Source of the DNA: Histomonas meleagridis
Lineage: Eukaryota; Parabasalia; Tritrichomonadida; Dientamoebidae
Length of the DNA: 64,000 nucleotides
Direction of reading: 5' to 3'
Assembly: GCA_020186115.1 (NCBI GenBank)
Contig: WSYJ01000129.1
Location: forward strand, 35,499-99,498
Position numbers and translations under genes: made by a program. Position 1 is the stretch's first letter. Each line of letters begins with the position of its first letter. The notes beneath the pieces are model-generated. The model made no database searches and was not told where the DNA came from. It saw only the letters and a list, made by a program, of their open reading frames with translations. Shown piece after piece: positions 29,678-43,000 of this stretch.

Positions 29678-30886
29678 ATGATTGCGAAGGAAATTGAAGA
29701 TTTCTCAGCAGATGTCGAAACAAAAGATTCTAGATCCCCATCGCAAGATTGCCCTTGGTGTAATGGAAAAGAATATCATCATAAAAGTTCAACCTTAACA
29801 CTTCATCGAGAAATTATTGATTTTGTCAAATGGATTGCGCCAACCAAAGAAGAAATGCATTTACGAGCTCTTGTTATTGAGCGCTTTCGGTCTGCAATGT
29901 CAATTCTTTGGCCTGATGCCAAACTCATAGTTCATGGTTCTTCAGCCACTAAAACATATCTTCCAAATGGGGACATTGATTTTGTTGTTTATGGGGCACC
30001 CAAAGACGTTCCAGATGAAATTCTTCTTACAGAACTCCGCGATCATTTAAATTCACTCCAAATTTTTCGCAAATCAGATGTTATTTCAGCCAAGTGTCCC
30101 ATCATCAAAGGGATTGAAAAACCATTTGGATTTCATGTTGATATTGCAGTTAATAATTATAATGGCATATTAAATATTCATCGAAATCGAGTACTTTTAC
30201 AAACATATCCTGCTCTTTATCCTCTCCTCATGTTTTTAAAGTTTTTACTTTTCCAAATGCGTCTTGATGAACCATTTCATGGAGGCATTAGTTCCAATAC
30301 GCTTCAACAAATGATAATATTCATTATCCAATCAACCAAAATCAACGAACGCTTAAATTTAGGCAAACTTCTGCAAACATTTTTGCGAACATTTGGCAAC
30401 ACATTTAATTACATTACCACTGGTATCTCTACACGCGCAGGCGGTCGTCTTTTTAGTCGTGTCGAAGCCAATCGCATTAAATGGCGTAACCCCATTAACT
30501 TATGCATTGAGGATCCACAACTTCCTGGGAATTTTCTTGGCGAGAATTCTTTCAAATGCGATGAATTTCGTAACCGATGCCATAGAGCATTTAATAATAT
30601 GATGAAAGTTTCGCCGCATTACGAACAATCAATGCTACTAAGAATCATAACGAGACCAGACTGGTTGATAGCAAGAAGAGCAGAAATGAAAAAGCAGTAT
30701 CAGGCGCTGTTAGGAAACGCAGTGGAATCGATTCCTTTGTTCGCAGAGAATAGCGAAGAAGGTTGGGTCGCATACCCCAAAAGAAAAAACTTTAGAGAAA
30801 GAGATTATGAAAAAAGAGACGACGATAGAATTAGAAGATGGTCAAACGATGGATATAGGCGGAGGAATAAGTTTTATGATAAATAA
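29678..30886 (+). CDS. Trf4/PAPD5-type non-canonical poly(A) polymerase
   Basis: 402-residue nucleotidyltransferase that adds short tails to nuclear RNAs to mark them for decay or trimming. The catalytic core has the GS motif (HGSSATKTYLPNGDIDF, about 84-101) with the first two Asp in D-I-D and the third in HVDIAV (about 154). The PAP-associated part reads NRVLLQTYPALYPLLMFLKFLLF and the central LDEPFHGGISSNTLQQMIIFII segment matches Trf4. A CPWCNGKEYHH stretch at 25-36 could bind zinc. The C-terminal basic tail (RRWSNDGYRRRNKFY) is typical. The gene is divergent from Pelota with about 195 bases between start codons. Stop in TAAA. Confidence 0.9.
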   Translation: MIAKEIEDFSADVETKDSRSPSQDCPWCNGKEYHHKSSTLTLHREIIDFVKWIAPTKEEMHLRALVIERFRSAMSILWPDAKLIVHGSSATKTYLPNGDIDFVVYGAPKDVPDEILLTELRDHLNSLQIFRKSDVISAKCPIIKGIEKPFGFHVDIAVNNYNGILNIHRNRVLLQTYPALYPLLMFLKFLLFQMRLDEPFHGGISSNTLQQMIIFIIQSTKINERLNLGKLLQTFLRTFGNTFNYITTGISTRAGGRLFSRVEANRIKWRNPINLCIEDPQLPGNFLGENSFKCDEFRNRCHRAFNNMMKVSPHYEQSMLLRIITRPDWLIARRAEMKKQYQALLGNAVESIPLFAENSEEGWVAYPKRKNFRERDYEKRDDDRIRRWSNDGYRRRNKFYDK

Positions 30887-31885
30887 ATATAAAGAAATTA
30901 GTTTAAAAATTATAATTTTTAATGTGTAATCATTCAGTACACCATATAAAAAAATTAATTTGCATAAGAAATTTAAATGTAGTTATAATAGTATAAATAT
31001 CAACAGCTGTTGAATATTCATATGATATTGAATAATGAAATCTTGGATTCAATTTTATGATCTTTTGGCTAAAATGCTCTGTATTCAAAATATTTTAGTG
31101 AGCAATAAAATTGATATTTGAAACGAGTATGTTACGTAAAGGGATATTTCATGTTTTCACTTAAAAAAAATGATTTATTAGAAATTTAGCGAGCCTTTGA
31201 TGAAATTAATATGAACTTAAATTATATTTTTATTTTGAAAGTATTCAATAAAAAAGGAATTAATATTTGAGCACAATTTCGTGATAGTATTAAAATAGAT
31301 ATATTTTATGTGTATAATACATGGAATAATATTTCTTAAAATGTTTAGTAAATACTTGATATTAATAATATTCCTTCTTGATAAAATTACTTTATAATTA
31401 ATAAATAATTTATTTTTGATTTTTCAAAAATACCAAAATTTATAAGAAATATAAAATACTTTTTAATTTAGATATATTATTCCTGAAAAACAATTTCTCC
31501 AATATATTAAATACTTATTGAAAGAAACCTGATAAGCTGAATTCAGCGTGTTGCCAGAAAAAACTTGATGTTAATTAACTCAATTTTATATCTTTAAACC
31601 CAGCTTAGTCGGCGCAATGAGGGTGTAGTTTCGACTAAACATTTTTTATCAGAAATGAAAGAAAATTTTAATCATTTTTATGCATCATTATAAAGTAATT
31701 TAATAATATTGTTTTCGTCACATATTAAATTCAATTAATATCGGACTTATCTTTAAATCCTATACCTTTTGTCTGATGTTTCTATTTTGACTTAATAACT
31801 TTATCTGATAAATTGTTTATTTTTTTTTTTGAAAATATTTCTTAATATTACGTACAAGAGGATAATTAATACATATGCGCATAGA
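30887..31885. other. One-kilobase intergenic region between convergent genes
   Basis: AT-rich. I see no gene, no clear tRNA and no repeat. GC-richer spots occur near 31540-31630 (CAGCGTGTTGCC and AGCTTAGTCGGCGCAATGAGGG) but fold into nothing I recognise. Confidence 0.4.
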
Positions 31886-32302
31886 TTAGTTTTCTTTGTT
31901 GTCATTGTAACAATTATGAATCCATGGAGTATTTTCTGCAATAACATCGAGCATTTGTTGAATTCTTCCAATCCACTGCTCTGCAGCTCTGCAATTATTT
32001 TGAAGCGACATCACATTATCTTCGTATTCTGTTATTTTTAAAGCCAATAATTCTTTTATTTCTTCTATATCTTTTCCTAAAAATGTTTCCTCAATTGTTT
32101 CGTCAATTAGAATATCAATAGACTGTACCTTTTTGACAATTCTTTCAGCAAGGGAAGGTAGCTGGTCAAATTGTATTTGATTTGGATTTTCAGCTTTATT
32201 AGTTTCATCTTGTATAGCAGAAATCATTGAAAACATTGTTTTTAAAAGGTCATCAAATGAGTCATGAAGCAAACCAACATGATCTTGAAGCTTACTCGCC
32301 AT
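31886..32302 (-). CDS. MED21: Mediator subunit MED21
   Basis: From ATG 32302 (MASKLQDHVGLLHDSF) 138 residues, all helical. The protein matches MED21 in layout: an N-terminal helix with hydrophobic heptads, then the conserved core LAERIVKKVQSIDILIDETI...EIKELLALKITEYEDNVMSLQNNCRAAEQWIGRIQQMLDVIAE. MED21 pairs with MED7 as a hinge in the Mediator middle module, linking RNA polymerase II to regulators. The in-frame GTG at 32320 is rejected as start. Stop TAAT. Confidence 0.85.
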   Translation of the reverse strand: MASKLQDHVGLLHDSFDDLLKTMFSMISAIQDETNKAENPNQIQFDQLPSLAERIVKKVQSIDILIDETIEETFLGKDIEEIKELLALKITEYEDNVMSLQNNCRAAEQWIGRIQQMLDVIAENTPWIHNCYNDNKEN

Positions 32303-33020
32303 TTTTTTGGGGTGGTGCACACCGATTAGAAATTCAATATGCCTCCGATAAGTATTAACTCAAAAAAAAAAAGTAAATTACCGGCATAATTCAAAGGAAC
32401 TTAAAAAGCAAAAATAAATAAACCATTTAAAATATAAAGTACCATTTAGATCTAAATATGTTTGATCTAAATTTATCTTTTAATTCATATCGGAAGGTTA
32501 TAGTTAGTTAAATCATTCTTTTGGAATAAACCATGTCTTATTTTTTCTTTCGGTTATACTGGCATATTCTTTGTTATTAAAAATAATTTTTAAAATTATA
32601 CCTCTATATTATCAACATAGATTCAATAAGAATTATTTTTATAGGCAGTATATTGAGAACGACAAGGTATTGCATATTCTAAAATTATATTTATTTATCT
32701 TTACATGTAATTTATAAACAATTTAATAAATACCAATATGGTGTTAACGCAATAATTAAATTTTATCTAATGTTTTTCATTTTATGTGATTTTATAAATT
32801 ATTCAAAATATTCAATCAACCCATATTTATTTTTTAATCATCCAATTTATGAATAAGAAAAGTTTGTTACATATAAAACGAGAAGATGTTGCAATGAAAA
32901 TAGTTTTATATGCAATTTTTTGCAATGAAAATCAATAAAAAATGTTAAATTAAAATTTTACCAATTGTAACTTTCAATTTGTAATTTTCATCGTGGTTGA
33001 AAATTCAAAAGTGAGTATTT
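32303..33020. other. Intergenic region between divergent MED21 and CDK genes
   Basis: AT-rich, no gene seen. A 24-base run of A and T around 32360-32375 and a repeated TGCAATGAAAA (32892-32925) were noted. Confidence 0.45.
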
Positions 33021-33027
33021 AAACGGC
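33021..33027 (+). promoter_or_regulatory. AAACGGC element of the CDK gene
   Basis: Reverse orientation of GCCGTTT, 21 bases before ATG 33048. Confidence 0.45.
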
Positions 33028-33047
33028 TTTAATGGGCCTTTAAGCAC

Positions 33048-33920
33048 ATGAAGCAAATGTATTCAAAGCTCCAAAAAATTGGACAAGGAACATATGGAGT
33101 TGTTTACAAAGCACAAAACACCCAAAGCAAAGAAATTGTAGCAATTAAAATAATAAAAATTGGAACAAGAGAAGATGGAATTCCAAATTCTTCTATTCGT
33201 GAAATAGCACTATTAAAAGAACTCAAAAATAAAAATGTAGTTCGTTTATATGATGTAGTACATTCACAACATGTATTAACTTTAATTTTTGAATATTGTG
33301 AATGGGATCTTAGAAGTTATATGTTATCGAATGAATCATCTCTTCCACTTGAAAAGGTTATTTCATTTTCATATCAGTTATTGAGCGGGTTGACTTTTAT
33401 TCATTCTAAATCCATAATTCATCGAGACATTAAACCACAAAATTTACTTATCAACAAAAAAATGGAGCTAAAAATAGGAGATTTTGGACTCGCAAGAACA
33501 ATGGTTATTCCAGTTGGAGAAATGTCAACAGAAGTTATTACACAATGGTATCGTCCTCCAGAAATATTACTCGGAATCACCGATTATGGGTTTTGTGTCG
33601 ATGTTTGGAGTGCTGGATGTGTAATTGCTGAGATGTTAACAGGAGAACCACTTTTTCCATGCCAAGATAATGACAATATGATAATATATATTTCTCATAT
33701 ATTTGGCAAAAAGGCAATTACCGATTCATTTCCAGATATGGACCTTGATTTTATAGAGGAAACAGATGATATTATCGGTTTGGATAACATTTTTGAAGGA
33801 TGTGATCCTCTTGTTTTGGATCTGTTAAAAAGACTACTTGAAATTGATCCAAAGAAGAGAATTACCGCGAGTGATGCTCTGAAGATGCCAGTTTTCAATA
33901 GATTCCGAGAAAATCAATAA
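33048..33920 (+). CDS. Cyclin-dependent kinase, CDK5/Pho85-like
   Basis: 290-residue Ser/Thr kinase, a bare catalytic domain. It has the glycine loop GQGTYGVVYKA (with inhibitory Thr-Tyr pair), catalytic Lys34 in VAIKII, a PSTAIRE-like helix reading PNSSIRE (46-52), HRDIKPQN, DFGLAR and the CDK region TQWYRPPEILLG. KNVVRLYDVVHSQHVLTLIFEYCEWDL resembles CDK5 more than CDK1. The activation loop (TMVIPVGEMSTEVIT) has a Ser where CDK5 has its Ser, so activation may not need CAK phosphorylation. Partner cyclin unknown. Start at Met1 or Met4. Confidence 0.9.
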   Translation: MKQMYSKLQKIGQGTYGVVYKAQNTQSKEIVAIKIIKIGTREDGIPNSSIREIALLKELKNKNVVRLYDVVHSQHVLTLIFEYCEWDLRSYMLSNESSLPLEKVISFSYQLLSGLTFIHSKSIIHRDIKPQNLLINKKMELKIGDFGLARTMVIPVGEMSTEVITQWYRPPEILLGITDYGFCVDVWSAGCVIAEMLTGEPLFPCQDNDNMIIYISHIFGKKAITDSFPDMDLDFIEETDDIIGLDNIFEGCDPLVLDLLKRLLEIDPKKRITASDALKMPVFNRFRENQ

Positions 33921-34050
33921 TTGTTTCATATATTTTTTAAGTCAATAAAATGTTTGATAATCATATGAAATGTTTCAACTCAAATCTCTTCTTTTCTTGA
34001 AGTTATCATCATTTTTGTTCTTTTATTTCCGGACAAACATAGTCAATCTA

Positions 34051-34072
34051 ATGGAGCTCCAAAAATCCGTTA
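34051..34072 (+). promoter_or_regulatory. GGAGCTCC + TCCGTTA promoter of the dynein gene
   Basis: Palindromic GGAGCTCC (34053-34060) then AAAAATCCGTTATC (CCGTTA 34067-34072), ending five bases before ATG 34079. Same order as at 21291-21330. Confidence 0.45.
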
Positions 34073-34078
34073 TCTAAA

Positions 34079-37000
34079 ATGAGTAAGTTCGAATGGAGGA
34101 AAGCATTCAAAGAAGGAGATCCATCTATTTCGAAAATTGAAAATGAAGATAATTTAATGGAAACTATTGAGGTTATAGAGAATGATTTAGAAACATTGGC
34201 TTCAATGCCTTTAGATGATTTAACTGAAGTTGCTATGAATATTGATTCTTTAGTAGAACATCTCAGTGACTTATGGCAAGATTCACGAGATAATCAAATT
34301 TCTTATGGAACATTTGTAAGATTTACAGTATTAGTAGATAGAAATATAATTTCATTATTCCAAAGAATTTTTGATGGCCTTGAATTATCAAATATCAAAA
34401 AGAGTATCCTTAAGCAAATTCTTTCATTAGCACAAAATTATTCATCAGGCATTTCTCAAATATGCAATTCTAGCACAGCACAATCACGACAATGGAAAGC
34501 AGAATCCTATCAATCGAAGTCCATGAATGGTTTTATTTTTCTCATGAAAAAATTCATTTCTATTATTCATCTTATTTCTGATATAACCACCTTACTTAAC
34601 TCTAAAGAACAAGAAGCTCTTCATCTTACCAATATCATCAATAGTCTTTCTACTATTTTGCCGACTAAATTATTATCTAATCCATCACGTCTATGGGATG
34701 CGCAATTCCGACTTTTTGAGACACGTCTTTCACAATCAGAACGTTGTGCAGCATCAAAATTACATTCACAACTTATGAATGCCTCATTTTCACCGGAAGT
34801 AATTTTGCAAGCATTTAATCAACATCCATCGTTATTGAGTCGTCCCACAGCTATACAAGAATTAGGGCACGAATTTTCTGAAGCTACCACATTTATACGG
34901 ACTCAAATTCAACTTATTAATTCAACAATACCTAAACGCATTAATGAAACACCAGTTGATAACATTATATGGTTCCAACATAAACGAATTAGTATTGAAC
35001 AATATATGAAATTTAAAAATGCATTACCAGAACAAGAAATCCTTGATCAAGAACTTAAAGAAGTTGCAAATAATCTTAAAACATTTGGACAAACACAAAC
35101 CAAAAAATGGGTCACAAATATCCAATCGAAATTATTAACAACTTTACAAGTAGTAAATGAAGATAATTTAATCGAATTCGGTACTAAGACTGGAGGATTA
35201 GTTGAAGTACAATTTAGTGATGATTTATATGAATTCCTTGAAGATGTACGAAAATTACAATCAATTAAAATGTCGTTTCCAAAGAAAATTCAAGAATTAG
35301 CAAACAAAGCACAACAAACATTTAAACAAGCATTAATAATGCAAAGAGTTGCAATGTTTTATAATAATATGACCGACCGAATCATTAAATGTCAAAGGCC
35401 AATGTTATTACAATCAGCAACTGAATTTGAGAAACTTGTTAAATCATCGAAGAAAATGAATGTTAATACAATGCCACAATTATTATCTGAATTACAAACT
35501 TCTTTATCTGATATTATGGAAAAAAATTCATTTCTTTATCAAGAACATATTTCAATATTAAATGAATTAAAGAATTTATTTAATTTTGATTTGATCACAC
35601 AAAAGACAAAATGGAATCAAATAATATTAGAAATTAGACATAAAATTCAACAAGTTACAAAAGATTTTAATGAAACTGAGTTTTGGATTAAACATTTAGA
35701 TATTCAATTATATAAAATATTAAAATATCAATTTAGAAATTCATTGATACAAATATCAGAAAGAAATGCTCAAATCGAAATTAATTTAATATTTAATGAT
35801 AATAAATTACAATTTCGTCCTGTGATTGAAACAATTAGACATATGTATTATCAACAAGTTAATGATTTATTAATATTCCCTTATAAATTCCATGGGATTT
35901 CAAATGATTTTTTTTCAACAATTTCAAGTTCTGCTTCTGATATATTATATTATGTATATGAAAAAGGAGAAAAATTAATGAAAAAAGTTTTTGACTTTCA
36001 ATTCCAATTTAAAGAATGGATAATATTAGCAAAAAATATTAATAATTTAGAAGAAAGATGTGAAAAAATGAATTTAACTTCTTCTGAATGGAAATCTAAT
36101 ATACAATTAATATTAATGAGAAAAGATAGCATCAATAAAATCCCCGATTTTAATATAATCGGATGTTTTAAAATTGATGTTACTCAAGCTAAAGAAGGAT
36201 TTCGTAGATTATTATCACAATTCCAAAGTATTTTAATTAAAGTACTTAAGAAAACATTAAAAAATGAATTCGAAAATGTTCATAATTTCGTTAAAGAAGG
36301 TTTAGATTTAATGAATATTAAATTCGAAACTTCTGAAGCTATAGCAGAAAGTCGTAAGAAATTCGAAGATTTAGTTCGATCTAAAATAGAAATCGAATTA
36401 AGTTTTACTTCATTATCGGAAAAAATTAATTTATTAAAATCATTTGAATCAATTGAACAAGAATTAGAAGAATTTAATTCATTAAATAAAAATTGGAAAT
36501 TATTAACAAAGAAAATGGAAAAATTTGATGAATCTGTTGCATCACAATTTGAAAATGTTAAAAATAAAATGCGTGAAGACTTTAATAAACTTAAACAAGA
36601 AATAACTAATTTCAAATCAAAATGGGATGAAATGAAACCTAAAGATGACATTAACTTTGATGATGATAATATAATTATAACAATTCCTTCATTAATATCT
36701 AAATTTAAAGAAGATTGTAATCACTTACGAATAAAATATGATAAATTATCAAAACCTTTAGCAGATTTTGATGAAAATGTTCAATTACCTGAATTCGAAG
36801 AAATTGAACAAGAAATTAAACAACAAGAAGAATCATTTGAATTATTTAATGAATGGAAGAGTGAAATCATTAAAGTTACATCAGAAAAATGGGATATTAC
36901 ATCACAAAAGTTATATTTATTTGAAGATTTCCTTAATAAATGGAGTTCTAAATTAAGTTCTCTTCAATATAATACTAATGTAGCATTATATATTGATGAG

Positions 37001-40000
37001 AAAGTTAAAAATTATAAATCTATTTATCCATTTTTGAAATTTGTTCGAGGAGATGATTGGTGTGAAGAACATTGGTTTATCTTTTTTAAAATGGTTGGAA
37101 TTAAATCAAATACTTCTTATAAAGAACTTCAATTAAATGATTTATTAGAAGTTGGTGATAAATTACAAATTAATCTTAAATCTATAAAAGAATTATCTGA
37201 TAGAGCACATGGAGAAGCTACGATTCGAACTTCTTTAGAAGAAATTCGTTCTTGGTTTTCTACTACTACATTTAATTGGTTTAATCATACATTTTCTAAT
37301 AGAACTACATTTATTATTAAGGATTGGAAACAATTATTATCTGATTTAAATGATAAACAATCATTAATTAATTCATTAAAAGAATCACAATTTATTAAAG
37401 CATTTCAAAATAATATTACTTTATGGGATATGAAATCTATTTCTTTAATCACTTCATTAAATTTATTAAATGAAATTCAAAGAAAATGGTTACATTTAGA
37501 ACCAGTTTTTATTAAGAAATCTTTACCTACAAATCAAGAAGAATTTGAAATTGTTGATAATGAATTTAGAAATATAATGAAGAAATTAAAAGAAGAAAAA
37601 AGAGTTTCAAATGCAGCTGATTTATCTATTGATAATTTAGAAAAAATTTTACAAAAATTAAATAATTTAAATCGTGCATTAAATATATTCCTTGAACAAA
37701 AACGTGATAAATTCTCAAGATTTTATTTTATTGGTGATGAAGATTTATTAGAAATTATAGGTCAAGCAAGTGAAGATAGTACAATTATCCAAAATCATTT
37801 AAAGAAATTATTTCAAGGTATTAATTCTGTCGAATTTGATGAATCGAAAAAAGTCATTAATTCATTTGTTTCTTCATTAGGAGAAATTGTTAAACTTAAA
37901 ACCCCAATTAAATGTGAAGGTAATGTTGAAGATTGGTTAATGGATTTATCAAATAATGTATCAGATACATTAAAAATGATCTTACAAACTATGATGAAAT
38001 TATCAATTGATGAAATAGGTTATGATTTATATCCAAGTCAATTAATTCTTTTATATCATCAAATTAAATTTACTGAATTAGTTGAATCAAATCGAAAAAA
38101 TTTAAAACTATTAAAAAATTATGTCGAAGAAAATCTTCATAAATTAGTATCATCTAATCAAAATAATCAATTACAAAAATATACGATTCGATCATTAATC
38201 ATTGAATATGTCCGATTTCAACAAGTAATTAATGAACTTGATGAAAATTCATTATGGAAATGGAAGAAACAACTACGTTTTTATTTTAGAAATGGATTAT
38301 GTTATATAGAAATGGGTGATTCGATAATACCTTATGGTTATGAATATCAAGGAAATCCTATTCGATTAGTTTATACGTCACTAACAGCTAAATGTTATTT
38401 AACTATTTGTGAAGGTATTTCATTAGGTTATGGTTGTAATCCTTATGGACCTGCAGGTACAGGTAAAACTGAATCTGTTAAAGCTTTAGGTCAAGCATTA
38501 GGACGACAAGTTTTAGTATTTAATTGTGATGAAGCTATTGATATTAAATCGATGTGTCGAATTTTTACTGGTTTAGTTATGGGTGGTTCATGGGGATGTT
38601 TTGATGAATTTAATCGATTAGATGAAGAAGTACTATCAGCGTTATCACAACAAATACAAATAATTCAAACAGCTTTATTAGAGAAAAAGCCGACAATTAA
38701 ATTAATGGATAAGAAAATTAACGTTAATTTTAATGCAGGTATTTATGTAACATTAAATCCTGCAGGTAAAGGTTATGGAGGTAGATCGAAATTACCTTCG
38801 AATTTAACACAATTGTTTAGAGGTGTAGCTATGTCTATACCTGATAATGAATTAATTGCTGAAGTCTTAATGTATTCTCAAGGATTTCATTTAGCAAATG
38901 AATTATCAAAGAAAATCGTTTTAGTGTTTTCTTTATGTAAACAATTATTATCACCTGAAATTCATTACGATTGGGGTTTACGTTCACTTAAAAGTGTTTT
39001 ATCGACAGCAGAAAAATGGTTAAATGAAATCGATGAAGAAATCGATGAAAAATCTTTAATTGTTAAATCTTTACGAATTTCAACTTTATCTAAATTAACT
39101 TATAATGATCGAATTATATTTGAACAAATTATAAATGATGTATTTCCTAATGTTAAAAATGAAAAAATCGAACAATTCGAATTAAGAACTGCAGCGTTAG
39201 AAGTAATTAAAGAATTAAATTTAATCGAATTAAATCATCAAATCGAAAAAATGTTACAAATGTGGGAATCATTAAATCAAAGAATGGGTGTTTGTATTAT
39301 TGGACCTTCCGGTTGTGGTAAAAGTACATTATGGAAATTATTACGAAAATCATTAGAAAAAATTGGCGTTAATGTTAACATCGAAATTATTAATCCTAAA
39401 TCAATGTCTAAAAAACAATTTTTAGGGTATGTTGATTATGATACACGTGAATGGTTTGATGGAGTATTAACAAAAGCTGCACGAAAAGCAATTGAAACAA
39501 CAAATAAAATGTGGATAATTTGTGATGGTGATATTGATCCAGAATGGATTGAATCATTAAATTCTGTTTTAGATGATAATAAATTATTAACTTTACCAAA
39601 TGGTGAACGTATTCAATTTGATAATTCTGTTAACTTTATCTTCGAATCTGATTCATTACAACATGCTTCACCTGCAACTGTTTCGAGAATGGCAGTAATA
39701 TTATTATCGAATGAAGATATGAATTATGAAAATATTTATAAGAATTGGATAAATAAATGGCCTAAAGATTCTCGAATACCTTATTTAATGGATAAATTAT
39801 TTAATAGAACTATTAATACATTAATATCAAAATCAAATCAATTTATTATCGAAACTACTTCGTATGGTTTAGTTAAAACTATTTTAAGTCATTTAAATAA
39901 TATTTCCGGTTCTTCTGATATCGAATTTATTAATTGTTTAATTAGAAGTTCTGTTTCAATATTAAATCCAAATGAACAATTAAATTTTGCAAATAATATT

Positions 40001-43000
40001 TATAAATGGTGTACTGAATTAAGTTTAAATGTTTCAAATATTGATCCGTCAAATATTTTAGATCAATATTGGAATGGTACAAATTTACAATTATTTGAAT
40101 TTAATCCAAACATCGAAATAGAATTACCTAAACTTGATGTAATTTCTTTACCTTTAATATTAATTCCAGAAGTACAACGAACAATTTTAACTATAAAACC
40201 TTGGATTGAAAAAGGTGAACCTGTTTTATTAATAGGACCTAAAGGTTCAGGTAAAAACACTTTGTTAACACATATTTTTAATTTATTACCTTCAACTTCA
40301 ATAATTACAATTAATTGTTCTGCTAAAACGGATTCAAATACATTATTAACAAAATTATTACAATATTGTACTATATCAATTACTTCAAATGGTCAAGTAT
40401 TAAGGCCTAAAAATACAGAGAAAACTTTAATTTATTTTAAGAATTTTGATTTGCCTCAACCTGATAAATGGGGAACAATACAATTAATAACTTTTATACA
40501 ACAATTATTAACTTATAAAGGATTTTATAATGATGAATTACAATGGGTAACAATCGAACGAATTCAATTTGTATTTTCGATGTCTTCTAACTTTAAACAT
40601 CCAATTTCTTCAAGATTTACATCAATTGTTCGAATTTCAACTATACATAATACTAATAAACAACAATTAATACAAATATATTCAATTTATTTAAGTGTTA
40701 TATTAAGAAATACACAATTTAATGATATATCTAAAGTTACTTCTATTACTACTTCAATTATTAATGTATATGAGAAATTTAAATCCGAATTTAATATTGA
40801 TGAATATCCTCAATATGAATTTACATTTAAAGATATTACTAAATGGATTATATTACTTCAACGTTATATCCATAACTCACATGAATTTAATATAAATTGT
40901 ATTATTTATGAAGGAATTCAACATTTCATCGATAGGTTAACAACTTTACAAGATAAAAATAGAATGAAAAAAGAAATTATTAATATATTTAAAGAAATGT
41001 TATCATTTGAAATTAATGATTATGAATATACAAATTATCAAATCGAAACTAATGATAAACCACCAATTTATTTAGTACAAACGAATAAAAATATTTCACA
41101 AGATTGTTTTAATAAATTAATTTATTCTTATGAAAGAGAAATTGGTTCATTAAATATCTTTAGAACTATCGATACCGAATTTTTAGCTAATCGAATCATA
41201 TCTTTATTAGCTATACCTTCATCAAACATTATAATGATAACTAAACCAGGTTTATCATTTAATGATATATTAAAAATTGTTTGTCATTCTAATGGAATAG
41301 AAATATATCAACCATCTCCATTAGCAGATTTTAGTTTTAAGACATTTTTAACATTCTTAAAAGAAACAATACAAAAGATCATACAAAAAGATGAAGAAAT
41401 TGTTTTATATATTGAAGATAAAATGTTTGTTGATGACTCGATTTTAGATTCATTAAATTCATTAATAGCTTCTGGTGAAGTTAATGGATTATTTACTAAT
41501 ACTGAATTAGATTCATTAATAGCTTCAATCCAATCTGAAATACATGAACAAACTACTTTAAGTGGCCAAGAATATTTTTATCAAAAAATCAAACGATTAA
41601 TTCATGTAGTAATATTATTAAATCCAGATAACTTTTCATTTAGAAATTATTTCTTATTTGCACCTTCATTTATATCTGATTCTAATATAATATGGTTAAC
41701 TGAGTTTTCGAAAGAATCATTAATATCAATACCTCGACAAATATTAACAAATGATTTAGAATCGATTTTAACTAATGAAATTATTACTAAAATTACTCCA
41801 TTATTTGTGAATATATTTAATAGTATTAATGAATCACCAAATAAATTTATATATTTCATTGAAACTTATAAAAATATTTTCTTGAAAAAATATGAAGAAT
41901 TAAATAAAAAGAAAAAACATTTAGAAATTGGTTTATCTAAACTTAATGAAGCAGCTAAAACAGTTGATGTATTATCAACCGAAATTAGTAATAAAAAGAA
42001 AAATCTCGATTCTAAAGAAAAAAGAGCTCAAGAAGCTATGGAAAGTATTAAGAAAGCAGTTAAAGAATGTTCTAATCAACAAGCAAAAATCGAAACAATG
42101 AGTAAAAATTTATCAATTGAAGAAAAGAAACTTCAAGAAGAATATTCTAAAATCGAAGAAGAACTTAATACAATTCAACCTGAAATAGATGCAGCATTAA
42201 AATTAGTTGGACAAATTAGTCGAAATCAATTAGCTGAAGTTAGAGCATTCCCTAAACCTCCACCTGCTGTAAGTGATGTAATGCAAGGAGTTTTGTTAAT
42301 GTTAGGAGAAAATGATTCTTCTTGGCCAGCAATCAAGAAGATACTTGGACAAGATGGATTTTGTAATCGAATATTAAAATTTGATGCTAAGAAATTAACA
42401 CCAGAAATCATTAGTTCAGTCCAAAAATTATTAAAACAAAAAGCAAATAGTTTTCAAAATGAAATCATTACAAAAGTTAGTGTAGCTGTAGCACCTTTAG
42501 CTAAATGGGTTAAAGCGAATTTACGATTCTTTTCTGTGTTAGAAAAGGTTGAACCATTACGTAAAAAGAATGAAAAAAATGCAAAAGAAATTCAAGAAAA
42601 ACGAATTTCATTAGAAAACTTAAGAGAAAAAAAGAAATCTGTTGATGAAAAAGTAGAAAAATATCAAGAAGAATTTAAGAAATCAACAAAAGAAGCAGAA
42701 TTACTTAAGAATGAAGTACAAATAGCTGAAACTAATTTAAGAGATGCAGAAATGTTATTTTCTAAATTAAAAGATGAACGAACTCGTTGGGATAAACAAT
42801 GTAATGAAATTAATTCGACAATATTAAAATTACCTAAAAATGTAATATTAGCTTCAGCAATAGTATCATTTTGTGGTTATTATCCAGAAGATAAACGAAA
42901 AGAATTAATAACGAAATGGAAAAATATAATAAGTTTAGAAAATGAAGAATTTTCATTTAATCATTTTATGTATACTGAAAATGAATTACTTAAATTAAGA

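Noticed and set aside
31540-31630. Possible tRNA or small RNA in a GC-richer patch
   Set aside because: No cloverleaf, no A/B box pair found by eye.
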